This document shows, piece after piece, positions 36,665 through 44,091 of a stretch of DNA of 64,000 nt (position 1 is the first letter of the stretch; the number at the start of each line of letters is the position of its first letter). Below the pieces are notes generated by a model. It searched no databases. It had not been told where the DNA came from and saw nothing but the letters and a program-made list of their open reading frames with translations. Position numbers and translations under genes: made by a program. The DNA comes from Sinorhizobium sp. 8-89 (lineage in GTDB: Bacteria; Pseudomonadota; Alphaproteobacteria; Rhizobiales; Rhizobiaceae), in NCBI RefSeq assembly GCF_030124325.1, contig NZ_JASKLR010000004.1, positions 62,001 to 126,000 of the forward strand, written 5' to 3'.

Positions 36665-37108
36665 ATGCAGACCGGACTCCAAGTCGATACGCGGACAGTC
36701 AACATCAACACGGTGATTTCTGTCGCTGGCTTCCTCGCCACCTTTGTCATGATCGGCGTCGCCTGGGGCACATCTGTATCCGCGATCCGTGAACTGGAAG
36801 AATGGAAGCTGGGTCACGAGGCGGTGCACCGTGATCTGGCGGCAAACATCCGCACTCAAGATGCCGTTATCGAACAGCAGATCAGCGCGTTGCGCACCGA
36901 CCTGGCAAAGTTGGATCAGCTAACGTACCGCATCACCACTAATGAGAAGGGAATCGAGGCGATGGACACGCGGGTCAATCGCATCGCGGAAAGTTACAGC
37001 AACCAGTTCGCCGATATGCGGACTCAGCTCTCATCGATCTCGACGCAGATTGCGTTGACGAACCAAACGCTTCAAAGGATGGAGGCGGCGGTCCCGCCTC
37101 CCCGCTGA
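36665..37108 (+). CDS. membrane-anchored coiled-coil protein of the lysis region
   Basis: 147 residues starting MQTGLQVDTRTVNINTV, one base after the previous stop codon. One membrane segment (VISVAGFLATFVMIGVAWG) then a long helix with heptad-like spacing of hydrophobics (residues about 40-140). Similar proteins lie near lysis genes in rhizobial prophages. Function unknown. Last plus-strand gene of the island. Confidence 0.7.
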   Translation: MQTGLQVDTRTVNINTVISVAGFLATFVMIGVAWGTSVSAIRELEEWKLGHEAVHRDLAANIRTQDAVIEQQISALRTDLAKLDQLTYRITTNEKGIEAMDTRVNRIAESYSNQFADMRTQLSSISTQIALTNQTLQRMEAAVPPPR

Positions 37109-37112
37109 TTGA

Positions 37113-37523
37113 TCACTCGCCGGGATCGGCAAGTGACTGCAAGACCCGGAGCGCCGTGCCCTGGACCCTTGGCGGCATTGTCTCGACTATCCGAGCAGCG
37201 CGGAGCCCGTGTTTCCCGAAGGTCGGCAGTGCGGCGTCCTGCGGCTCTGTTGTCTCGATATTGGAGAAGAAGGTGGAAATCGGCGTGTTGAAGATTTCGG
37301 CCATCAACAGGAGTTTCGGGGCGCTGACGCGGTTCATGCCGCTTTCGTATTTTTGCACCTGCTGAAACGTAACCCCAAGCCTCTCGGCGAGCGCGGTCTG
37401 TGAAATGTCGTTGAGGGTGCGCAGCGTTCTTATATTCTGACCGACGAGAACGCTGATTTGCTTTTCTCGCTCTTCTGAGCGGGCGCCTTGTGGGGCGCGG
37501 GTTCTGGAAACCTTCTGCATCAT
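37113..37523 (-). CDS. XRE-family phage repressor-like regulator
   Basis: 136 residues. The helix-turn-helix (about 27-80) reads NIRTLRTLNDISQTALAERLGVTFQQVQKYESG, typical of Cro/CI-type proteins in alphaproteobacteria. It is convergent with the lysis genes, ending five bases after their last stop. A role as prophage repressor is possible, but the regulated promoters are not obvious after the deletions. Confidence 0.85.
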   Translation of the reverse strand: MMQKVSRTRAPQGARSEEREKQISVLVGQNIRTLRTLNDISQTALAERLGVTFQQVQKYESGMNRVSAPKLLLMAEIFNTPISTFFSNIETTEPQDAALPTFGKHGLRAARIVETMPPRVQGTALRVLQSLADPGE

Positions 37524-37579
37524 GCGGGTCCTTTACTCAAACTCGACAGCCGTCATGGTTGCCGGGCTAGACCCGTAAA

Positions 37580-37759
37580 TCAATCAAAAGTTAACTTTTC
37601 CTCAATGGTCTTCTTCGCGTCCTTCCGCACGCGGCGGGAGAACTTTTTCTTGATGCTATGCTTGACGCGCGGGCGGTCAAGGTAGCACATGACCTTGCGC
37701 CAACCGGTGAAGGCGTCCCACTCGTCGCCGCCTTTCAGCTTTTCTCGATGTCCCATCAT
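37580..37759 (-). CDS. small basic phage-type protein of unknown function
   Basis: 59 residues from the ATG at 37759, which overlaps the stop of the upstream gene as ATGA. The segment LKGGDEWDAFTGWRKVMCYL followed by a run of Lys and Arg is a pattern I associate with small proteins in prophages; function unknown. Charge suggests nucleic-acid binding. Confidence 0.6.
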   Translation of the reverse strand: MMGHREKLKGGDEWDAFTGWRKVMCYLDRPRVKHSIKKKFSRRVRKDAKKTIEEKLTFD

Positions 37760-38427
37760 TCTCGTTGATCTCCGGCGGACCATTCGAAATGAATGCGGTC
37801 ATATGGGAACTCAACGCCGTCCGCCGTCCGGTCGATGACGCCTGTGTTGATGAGCGTGGTCACGTCACCTTTGACCGCCTCTACGTCGCGATTGACTCGC
37901 CGTGCGACTTCGTGGATCGACAGCGGCCCCTGCCCGGCGAGCGTCACGACAATAGCAAGCCGAGATGGTGTCAGAATGCGATGCATGTCGTCGTAACTGC
38001 CGAAATAATAGGACGACTCGGCATCCGGGACATTCTCACCGGCATCGATACGCTTCGCTGTCTCTATAAACTGCTGGCGCATTTCATCGATACCGCCACC
38101 CAATCGAACATGTAATGTCGTCATTTGAGCGTCCTTTCTACCCGTCCGATTAACCCTCCCCCCGGCCGCCGATACCCGCCCCAAAATGTCGGCAAGGGCG
38201 GCATCGACCTCGGCGAGCCGCGCATCCATGCGGGCGAAAGTGGGCTCGGCTAGCTTGTCGAGGCTTGCCAATTCGCTCTTGAACACGGCCCGAATTTCGT
38301 CCTTCAACCGCGTATCAGCGCGCATTGCATGCACGTCGCTAGTCATGCGCTCGGCGGTTTCGGCAACCGTCATCAACAGCCGCCGAACCTCTGCCATGTC
38401 GCGAGCGATTTCCTGCAACTCATCCAT
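37756..38427 (-). CDS. coiled-coil domain fused to an HVO_A0114-type winged-helix antitoxin-like protein
   Basis: 223 residues from the ATG at 38427 (GGGGG five bases upstream). Residues 1-100 are helical and charged, likely coiled coil. Residues from about 102 on match the HVO_A0114 family of DNA-binding antitoxin-like proteins: MTTLHVRLGGGIDEM, SYDDMHRILTPSRLAIV and IHEVARRVNRDVEAVKGDV. An internal ATG at 38124, preceded by AAAGGA eight bases before it, is exactly where stand-alone family members begin. Both a long and a short product may be made. The usual TumE-type toxin is not seen. Confidence 0.72.
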   Translation of the reverse strand: MDELQEIARDMAEVRRLLMTVAETAERMTSDVHAMRADTRLKDEIRAVFKSELASLDKLAEPTFARMDARLAEVDAALADILGRVSAAGGRVNRTGRKDAQMTTLHVRLGGGIDEMRQQFIETAKRIDAGENVPDAESSYYFGSYDDMHRILTPSRLAIVVTLAGQGPLSIHEVARRVNRDVEAVKGDVTTLINTGVIDRTADGVEFPYDRIHFEWSAGDQRE

Positions 38428-38464
38428 GACAACCCCCATTTCCCGGCTGACGGCTCATGCCGGA

Positions 38465-38827
38465 TCACCACCCGTAACCGCTCTCCTCGGGTCCATAGGT
38501 TCCGTCTTCACGGACCTCTTTCCAGTGCCAGAAATTTGAGAGCCCGTGGGTGCCCCAATATTGGCCGCTGACGATCAGCACGTTACGCCCGTCAGGGTGA
38601 CGGACTGTTTTGCCGACCTCCATACTGGATTTCCCCAGGACCTCTTCGGTCATGTCCTTCACCCATTGCTCTACCATGGTCGTCCCCCGTGCACGTGCGA
38701 TTTCATCGATTATGGTTGCGATCAGCTCAGGGTCACCGTCTTCAAGAGCGGCCTCAAGCATGCCGGCCTGTTCTTCCGGGGTTTTGAGGAAATCCTGAAT
38801 GTCGAAACGGATTGTTTCCAGCGCCAT
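38465..38827 (-). CDS. chimeric protein with HigA-like antidote N-terminus
   Basis: 120 residues from the ATG at 38827 (GGAG nine bases upstream). Residues 1-47, MALETIRFD through IARARGT, match the start of the COG3636 addiction-module antidote family, but the helix-turn-helix that should follow is absent. It is replaced by a phage-type tail with VRHPDGRNVLIVSGQYWGTH and FWHWKEV. An ATG at 38842 overlaps the upstream stop and would add five residues. No HigB-type toxin is adjacent. Confidence 0.65.
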   Translation of the reverse strand: MALETIRFDIQDFLKTPEEQAGMLEAALEDGDPELIATIIDEIARARGTTMVEQWVKDMTEEVLGKSSMEVGKTVRHPDGRNVLIVSGQYWGTHGLSNFWHWKEVREDGTYGPEESGYGW

Positions 38828-38852
38828 CTTAAACCGCTCCATCAACCTTTGT
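38825..38852. repeat. 28-bp translation-initiation repeat, copy 1
   Basis: 28 bp, identical but for one base to 39112-39139. On the minus strand it carries TGATGGAGCGGTTTAAG ending in the ATG of the chimeric antidote gene. It contains the GGAG site. Confidence 0.85.
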
Positions 38853-39294
38853 CGTTTTCGATGAAGGGAACCGCCAAAGGGTAACAGCCTTTCTTCATCG
38901 CCGCCCGGACTTCCTTGCGCTGCAAGACCGCCGCCATGGTTGACGGTTCCGGCATACTCTCGTCTTCCGCCCACAACTGCAACGCCTCGATTGCTTTGTG
39001 GAGGATGCCGCCTTCGTCATCGGCGGCGGAGTAAACGCCGGGAAGATCAGGAAACGAAATGCCGTAGGCGGTCGCTTTGTCGCCCGGCTCTACAAGTGCA
39101 ATGTAGGTCTTCATCTTAAACGGCTCCATCAACCTTTGTATTTCCGCCTCTTTTTGATCGGAGCGTTTGGAATTATGGAATTCCTTATAGAGATAAGCCC
39201 GAATTACATCGGAAAGATATTTGCCGTCCCTTGCGCAATCGAGCCGCGCGCGCTTGTGCAGGCTATCACTGATATCGACAGTCAGGCGCCCCAT
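38842..39294 (-). CDS. ribbon-helix-helix segment fused to a HicB-type antitoxin
   Basis: 150 residues. Residues 1-55, MGRLTVDISDSLHKRARLDCA onward, look like a ParG/CopG-type ribbon-helix-helix protein. From Met61 (ATG 39114) the sequence MKTYIALVEP, YGISFPDLPGVYSAADD and ALQLWAED matches HicB. A 28-bp repeat that serves as the initiation region of the next gene lies at the join. HicB may thus be made alone from 39114 as well as in fusion. No HicA toxin is visible nearby. The stop overlaps an ATG of the downstream gene. Confidence 0.7.
   Translation of the reverse strand: MGRLTVDISDSLHKRARLDCARDGKYLSDVIRAYLYKEFHNSKRSDQKEAEIQRLMEPFKMKTYIALVEPGDKATAYGISFPDLPGVYSAADDEGGILHKAIEALQLWAEDESMPEPSTMAAVLQRKEVRAAMKKGCYPLAVPFIENDKG
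39112..39139. repeat. 28-bp translation-initiation repeat, copy 2
   Basis: Second copy, ending in the internal ATG (39114) of the RHH-HicB frame. One mismatch to copy 1 (C at 38835, G at 39122). Confidence 0.85.
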
Positions 39295-39296
39295 AG

Positions 39297-39515
39297 TTAT
39301 GCTCCTTCCCTCAGAACCGCGACTTCTCTTTTTCGACGTTCCTCAAACGCATCCAGTTCGATTTTCTTGAAATACCAGCGATCCCCAATGATTAGTGGTT
39401 GCGGAAAGCCGAGACAGGGATCGCGGACCCATCGCCGCAGTGTTTTGCGTGAAATATTATCGAAACGCTTTAGGACACTGCTGCTTGTCAGATAGCCGTC
39501 GTTGTCGTCGGTCAT
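39297..39515 (-). CDS. AlpA/MerR-type small helix-turn-helix protein, possible excisionase
   Basis: 72 residues from the ATG at 39515. YLTSSSVLKRFDNISRKTLRRWVRDPCLGFPQPLIIGDRWYF is the pattern of AlpA/Xis-type winged helix proteins that act as excision factors or activators in prophages. It ends two bases before the RHH-HicB gene on the same strand, so it heads that operon. The island's integrase is truncated, so excision would need help from elsewhere. Confidence 0.78.
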   Translation of the reverse strand: MTDDNDGYLTSSSVLKRFDNISRKTLRRWVRDPCLGFPQPLIIGDRWYFKKIELDAFEERRKREVAVLREGA

Positions 39516-39735
39516 TGCCTCTCCCGTTGATTGCCGTCGTCGGACACTCGGAAGATACAAAATAACCCGGACGGAAATCAACCAATAAAAACAAATGGTT
39601 AGAATGTTACCCCTTGGGCACCACGCCTCGGCGGGGCGGCGGCCCGATCCCACGGTTTACCAGTGTCTTAGGCTTGCCCCATGGTTTCGAAGGTGTACCC
39701 CAAGGGGAACCATCGTTGGGCGAGGATGATATCGC

Positions 39736-40116
39736 TCAAGCCAGCTCGTCCACGGTGATGTCCAGCGCAGCAGCTATCTTCTTTATAGTGTCGAAGGTTC
39801 CATCGCGCTTGCCGCTCTCGATTTGTGAGAGATAGGCCGGGCTTACATCGGCTTTGGCGGCGAGGTCACGCAACGTCATTGCTCGATATTCTCGCCAAAC
39901 CTTGATCCTATTTTCGCCGTCGAGCATGCGGTTGACGAACTCAGCCGGGATCAACTCCTCATCGCCGCTTGCCAGACGAGCATGAAAGCGTTCGACGGCG
40001 GCAATATCGGCTTCATCCTCTGCCATCTCGGCGGCCTTGGCGAGCTTCCTGTATTCGTCTTCCGGCATGACCACCATGCGGTCACCGGCCGGAGTAGTGA
40101 TGAACTGTAGCGCCAT
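39736..40116 (-). CDS. XRE-type antitoxin of a RelE/ParE module
   Basis: 126 residues. The N-terminal part MALQFITTPAGDRMVVMPEDEYRKL resembles antitoxin neutralising segments. The C-terminal helix-turn-helix reads MTLRDLAAKADVSPAYLSQIESGKRDGTFDTIKKIAAAL. It follows the RelE-like toxin gene by 11 bases on the same strand, giving the toxin-first order of HigBA-type modules. Confidence 0.85.
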   Translation of the reverse strand: MALQFITTPAGDRMVVMPEDEYRKLAKAAEMAEDEADIAAVERFHARLASGDEELIPAEFVNRMLDGENRIKVWREYRAMTLRDLAAKADVSPAYLSQIESGKRDGTFDTIKKIAAALDITVDELA

Positions 40117-40127
40117 GGTTTGCCCTC

Positions 40128-40382
40128 CTAATCGTACGCACCGCCGCGAGGGGCGATCCTGATGATGGCGATAATCTCACCGTCCTCGGTGAAGACTATC
40201 CGCCAGTCGCCTACCCGCAGCCGGTACGTACCTTGCTGCCCCTTGAGAGCCTTGACGTTATTGGCAAGGCTCGCTGGGTCCGAAGCATATTGCTCAATTT
40301 TCGAGCGGAGCCGCTTAGCGACGTTCACTGGAATCTGCATTAAGGTCTTGAGAGCGTCGCGGGAATAGCGGATCGTTTTCAT
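40128..40382 (-). CDS. RelE/ParE-type toxin
   Basis: 84 residues: MKTIRYSRDALKTLMQIPVNVAKRLRSKIEQYA, then LKGQQGTYRLRVGDWRIVF and IIAIIRIAPRGGAYD, the RelE/ParE superfamily fold including the Arg-rich GxYRLRVGDWR core. RelE-type members cut mRNA on ribosomes and ParE-type members poison gyrase; sequence alone does not settle which. Paired with the XRE antitoxin just downstream. It lies in the island and may stabilise it. Confidence 0.87.
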   Translation of the reverse strand: MKTIRYSRDALKTLMQIPVNVAKRLRSKIEQYASDPASLANNVKALKGQQGTYRLRVGDWRIVFTEDGEIIAIIRIAPRGGAYD

Positions 40383-40528
40383 ACTTCGACATTAGCAAAT
40401 AGCAAACATAATTGCAATCAAGGTGTTTGCAAGTAGCTAACTAATTTGGCTCCCAGCGGCGCGGGCAGGTATACCCTCCTGGCGCCCGCGCCCACCTCGC
40501 CCCGCCACTCCCGGCGGGGCCTTTTTCT

Positions 40529-40981
40529 TTATCCAAACGGGCTAATGAACTTTTCTTCTCTATGTTTGAACGCCGATTGGTACTGTTTGAAAAAAAACTC
40601 GAAACATATGCCCTTCTTCTTATTGATCACTGCAATGTCCGGCTCGATCCTCCTTGACAGCGGCGGGACTTCTCTCGCCTCCGGTTCAAGCGCTGCTTTG
40701 ACGAGTCCGTCTACAGCATTGTGAAAGGTCTTCGCGATTTGCGGTGGCACTCGACTAAGCGCTTCGGTGAGGTTAAGGCTTGACGGCGGTCGATTAAGAG
40801 GGTCACCGGGCCTGCATCCACACGCCTTGGCGAACGCAACGAGGTAATCGACGCTGCCATCACGTTTCCCGGCTTCAACACGGGATACCATCGCGGGCGT
40901 GAAACCAATCACCTCTGCCAGCGCCTTCTGAGACGCGAACCCGGCGTTCTCCCTCCACTCCTTAAAGAAAAAGCGCTTCAT
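40529..40981 (-). CDS. XRE-family regulator near attR
   Basis: 150 residues from the ATG at 40981. Helix-turn-helix: FFFKEWRENAGFASQKALAEVIGFTPAMVSRVEAGKRDGS. The rest is helical and unclassified, ending KHREEKFISPFG. Alternative ATG at 41020 adds 13 residues. Probably a phage-type repressor. The region between it and the tRNA (40982-41267) holds repeated arm-type motifs and a terminator. Confidence 0.8.
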   Translation of the reverse strand: MKRFFFKEWRENAGFASQKALAEVIGFTPAMVSRVEAGKRDGSVDYLVAFAKACGCRPGDPLNRPPSSLNLTEALSRVPPQIAKTFHNAVDGLVKAALEPEAREVPPLSRRIEPDIAVINKKKGICFEFFFKQYQSAFKHREEKFISPFG

Positions 40982-41107
40982 TCTTTCCTCCGTTTTCCTG
41001 GCGGCTAAACCCCGGATCATCCTCCCGGCATCATCATTGAGGCAACCGTAGAAATTTAGGGCGGCGCCTTAGCTAGAGTGAAAAGGCGCATCGGTCGCGG
41101 CCGATTC

Positions 41108-41209
41108 TTTGTGCCGCTTTGTGCCATTCTTTGTGCCAGTGACTTGCCGGGACCGAAAAGGAAACCCCGGAAAATAAGGGAAATTCCAAGGCACAAAGAT
41201 GGCACAAAG
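41108..41209. promoter_or_regulatory. candidate integrase arm-type sites, right
   Basis: Three direct TTTGTGCC copies (41108, 41118, 41130) and two inverted GGCACAAA copies (41190, 41202). This is the same motif as at 34012-34052, placing clusters inside both ends of the island. Confidence 0.55.
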
Positions 41210-41236
41210 GCCCCGGAAATCCCGGAGCCTTTTTCT
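41207..41236 (+). terminator. intrinsic terminator at the right end of the island
   Basis: Stem AAGGC...GCCTT (41207-41211 with 41227-41231) with inner CCGG/CCGG, then TTTTTC. It points rightward toward the tRNA. No plus-strand gene precedes it closely; it may be what remains of a lost phage transcript. Confidence 0.65.
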
Positions 41237-41267
41237 TCTAAACCGCTGTATTTCTTAGGGAATTCGA

Positions 41268-41315
41268 TGGTAGCGGAGGAGGGATTCGAACCCCCGACAC
41301 AAGGATTATGATTCC
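41268..41315. repeat. right attachment site (attR) inside tRNA-Met
   Basis: 48 bp identical to attL at 33930-33977, running from the CCA end to within the anticodon arm. Confidence 0.93.
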
Positions 41316-41344
41316 TCTGCTCTAACCTACTGAGCTACTCCGCC
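41268..41344 (-). tRNA. tRNA-Met (CAU anticodon)
   Basis: 77 bases including encoded CCA. The acceptor GGCGGAG pairs with CTCCGCT, the D arm is GCTC...GAGC, the anticodon stem GAGGA/TCCTT encloses ATCATAA, and the T arm has GGTTCGAATCC. The body resembles elongator tRNA-Met more than the tRNA-Ile with modified CAU. Its 3' half is the attachment site of the adjacent prophage remnant; insertion restored the gene. Confidence 0.95.
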
Positions 41345-41478
41345 GCCGGCACCGTGAAGCTTCCCCAAGGAAGCCCGTCTCGGCTGGACGGGCGGCTTAT
41401 AAGGTGCTGTTCCGGCTAGTGTCAAGCAAAGTCTGCGGGAAAATGTGAACTTTTCCCGACGTTCCTGGTCGCACCTGC

Positions 41479-42675
41479 TCAAGCCGCCGCCGGTGCCTGC
41501 AAAAGCGCCTTGAGCGCCGCTTCCGCGCCGGGCTCGCGTTCGGATTTGCGGATGAAACCGCCGCCATAGACGCGCGCGTCTTCGCCGGTGCCGGAATAAA
41601 GTGCGCAGGCCTGCCCAGGCGCGACGCCGGCCTCCCCTTCGGCAAGCTCGACGTAGAGACCTTCTGCGTCGCTTCTCAGGACCGCCGGCGCCGGCTGGCG
41701 AGTGGACCGCACCTTGGCGAAGCAGTCGAAGCCCCGGGCGGCCGCGTCCTCGAGTTCCTCGTCGCCCAGCCAGTTGACGTCGCGCAGATAGACGCGGCGC
41801 GTCTCCAGCGCCTCCTTCGGGCCGACGATGACGCGGCGCGAGCGGGCATCGAGATAGACGACGTAAAGCGGCTCGCCGGTGGCGACCCCGATGCCGCGCC
41901 GCTGGCCGATCGTATAGTGCAGGATGCCGTCGTGGCTGCCGAGCACGCGCCCGTCGAGATGGACGATCTCGCCGGCGAGAGCCGCATTCGGCTTCAGCTT
42001 CGAAACGATGTCGCTGTATTTGCCCTGCGGTACGAAACAGATGTCCTGGCTGTCGGCCTTCTTGGCGACGATCAGGCCCATGTCTTCGGCCAGAGCCCGC
42101 GTTTCGGTCTTGGAAAGACCACCGAGGGGAAAGCGCAGATAGTCGATCTGTTCCTGCGTTGTCGCGAATAGGAAATAGCTCTGGTCTCGCTCGGCGTCCG
42201 TCGGCCGGTAAAGCGCCCGCTGCCAGGCATAGCGCGGCTTCGGGCTCGGCCGGGAGCGGATGTAATGGCCGGTGGCGAGCGCATCCGCGCCGAGCTCCTT
42301 GGCGGTCGCAAGCAGGTCGGCGAACTTGACCGTCTGGTTGCAGGCAACGCAAGGGATCGGCGTCTCGCCCGCGATGTAGCTTTCGGCGAAGGGATTGATC
42401 ACCGTTTCGCGGAAGCGCGCTTCATAATCGAGTACATAATGCGGAATGCCGAGCGTCTCGCAGACGCGCCGCGCATCGTCGATGTCCTGGCCGGCGCAGC
42501 AGGAGCCGGCGCGGTGCACGGCCGCGCCATGATCGTAGAGCTGCAGCGTGATGCCGAGCACGTCATAGCCCTCGCGTTTGAGCAGGCCAGCCACGACGGA
42601 GGAATCGACGCCGCCGGACATGGCGACGACGACGCGCGTATCTTCGGGCTTGCGATCAAAATCGAGACTGTTCAC
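41479..42675 (-). CDS. mnmA: tRNA-specific 2-thiouridylase MnmA
   Basis: 398 residues from GTG at 42675 ([11 protein letters not shown]; an ATG at 42702 would give 407). PP-loop [17 protein letters not shown], catalytic cysteines in [14 protein letters not shown] and [13 protein letters not shown], and C-terminal beta domains. It thiolates U34 of tRNA-Lys, -Glu and -Gln. Sulfur reaches MnmA through a persulfide relay; a TusA-like carrier is encoded at 13388. Lies just past the tRNA that bounds the island, on the ancestral chromosome. Confidence 0.95.
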   Translation of the reverse strand: MNSLDFDRKPEDTRVVVAMSGGVDSSVVAGLLKREGYDVLGITLQLYDHGAAVHRAGSCCAGQDIDDARRVCETLGIPHYVLDYEARFRETVINPFAESYIAGETPIPCVACNQTVKFADLLATAKELGADALATGHYIRSRPSPKPRYAWQRALYRPTDAERDQSYFLFATTQEQIDYLRFPLGGLSKTETRALAEDMGLIVAKKADSQDICFVPQGKYSDIVSKLKPNAALAGEIVHLDGRVLGSHDGILHYTIGQRRGIGVATGEPLYVVYLDARSRRVIVGPKEALETRRVYLRDVNWLGDEELEDAAARGFDCFAKVRSTRQPAPAVLRSDAEGLYVELAEGEAGVAPGQACALYSGTGEDARVYGGGFIRKSEREPGAEAALKALLQAPAAA

Positions 42676-42863
42676 GGGATCCAATCCGGCATTGCGGGGC
42701 ACGCGTCGATCGCCTGCGCCGCCCTGTTTTCACGCTCATGCCTTGGGCCTTCCGTAAAACGGCGCCAAACGGCATTTCAAAGCTTTCTGTGCCGCGACAT
42801 ATAGAAACTTGTCCGCCCTGCGGCAAGGGCGGAGGTTGGCTGCGGATCAGCCGCATCAAGCCG

Positions 42864-43610
42864 TCAGATCAGCTTCATCCGCATCGCGCGCGCGATCGCC
42901 TGCATGCGGTTGACCGCATCGAGCTTGCGGGTCGCGCTCTTGAAATAGCTGCTGACCGTGTAGGCGGAAATGCCGAGAATGATGGCGATCTCGTCGCTGC
43001 TCTTGCCGGCCGCTGCCCACCGCAGGCACTCGATCTCACGGCTGGACAGTTTTTCGCGCACCGCGCTCCCGGTATCGAAGGTGCGCTCGAGACATTCGAA
43101 GAGCTGCACGAGCGTCAGATAGAGCATTGCGCATTCCGTGCCGACCGGCTCCTCCCGCGTGCCCGAAAGCATGACGACGAACGGCTCCCCATACGTCGTA
43201 TGCAAAAGCAAGGAAAAATGACGCGTCATGTCGGGATGGGCCTGAAGGTGGCGGACGGACATCGCCTCTCCATCCTTGCGTGCGACGTCCAGAAGCTCCG
43301 CGCCACCCACGACCGGCAGTTTCGTCTGGCGCAGCCGCTCAACGAGGAGGCTCGCCTGAAAGGCCCCGGAGGCGTCGTATTGGCGCACCAGTTCGGCGGG
43401 CCAATTGCTGAGCACCAGACGTTCGGAGAACCGCTGCTGCTCGGCCAGCGGCAGCCGCGCGATCATGAAGCGGCTGAAGCGGTAGCGCGCAATCAGTCGC
43501 CGCATCAGGTGCAGCAGCTCGTATTCGGTGCGCACCGATGCGGGATCAAACTCCGAAAGCATGTCGTCATCAGCCTCGCGCCGCGAGGCCGGTTCACTCG
43601 ATTCCTTCAT
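42864..43610 (-). CDS. LuxR family transcriptional regulator
   Basis: 248 residues. An N-terminal autoinducer-type domain (about 25-165) with RYRFSRFMIARLP and LVLSNWPAELVRQYD, and a C-terminal GerE-type helix-turn-helix with LSSREIECLRWAAAGKSSDEIAIILGISAYTVSSYFKSATRKL. The family Asp-Pro-Val after the Tyr-Asp is not seen, so acyl-homoserine-lactone binding is uncertain. No luxI-type gene is near, so it is an orphan. It is divergent from sciP over a 481-base gap. Confidence 0.88.
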   Translation of the reverse strand: MKESSEPASRREADDDMLSEFDPASVRTEYELLHLMRRLIARYRFSRFMIARLPLAEQQRFSERLVLSNWPAELVRQYDASGAFQASLLVERLRQTKLPVVGGAELLDVARKDGEAMSVRHLQAHPDMTRHFSLLLHTTYGEPFVVMLSGTREEPVGTECAMLYLTLVQLFECLERTFDTGSAVREKLSSREIECLRWAAAGKSSDEIAIILGISAYTVSSYFKSATRKLDAVNRMQAIARAMRMKLI

Positions 43611-44091
43611 ACCTTATCACCACGTTGCCGGCGGGTTCGCCTGGTCGAGAATTGAATGGTCCTTGCAACCCCGGCACAGTCTTCAACTGGCGGCTGCAAT
43701 ACAGCCGGCACCGATCAGCTGGTCGCGCAAGCAACGCGGCCGATCAAGAAAATATGTTGTGCCCAGGAGATGATTCCGGGAGCGTACACGCGAACGCTCA
43801 TTCTTTGCTGTGCGCCTCGCTATCAAAAATTTTAGTTGAAGTGAAATGTGGTAATTGCATGGCTCCCATGTGAAAACCACGCGAAACCTAGGTTTTTCCA
43901 TGCGTAGGCCAGCAGATATCGGCAACGAGACAACGCGCCCGGCAATGGTCTCCTCTGTGGCGTCCGGTGTTACGCCGCAGCTTCGAAGTGTCTCAAATTA
44001 TGAGCAAATTGTTACCGGCGGCTTAGGCAAATGTTAAATGTGGCAAGCTAAGGTCGCGGTCATATGGTCTTGAGTTTGTGTAGAGAGTCCC
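43611..44091. promoter_or_regulatory. 481-bp divergent control region luxR/sciP
   Basis: AT-rich for this genome, with TTAA-containing stretches near sciP (for example AAATGTTAAATGTGG at 44029-44043). No gene is supported. CtrA-type control of sciP is expected from other alphaproteobacteria but I see no full TTAA-N7-TTAA site. Confidence 0.45.

Larger units (their letters stand above)
33930..41315. mobile_element. prophage remnant / genomic island in tRNA-Met
   Basis: 7,386 bp bounded by 48-bp perfect direct repeats (33930-33977 and 41268-41315). The right copy is the 3' half of a complete tRNA-Met gene. It contains a truncated integrase, a tail-protein fragment, a lysis cassette, regulators and toxin-antitoxin genes. 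No capsid, terminase, portal or replication gene is left. Confidence 0.92.

Noticed and set aside
41078..41311. 77-codon plus-strand frame ending VAEEGFEPPTQGL
   Set aside because: Its 3' part is the antisense of tRNA-Met; this peptide is the well-known artefact of reading tRNA genes, and the rest has no family features.
33930..41315. insertion sequence or transposase inside the island
   Set aside because: No DDE or HUH transposase motif in any frame and no terminal inverted repeats; only the att direct repeats are seen.
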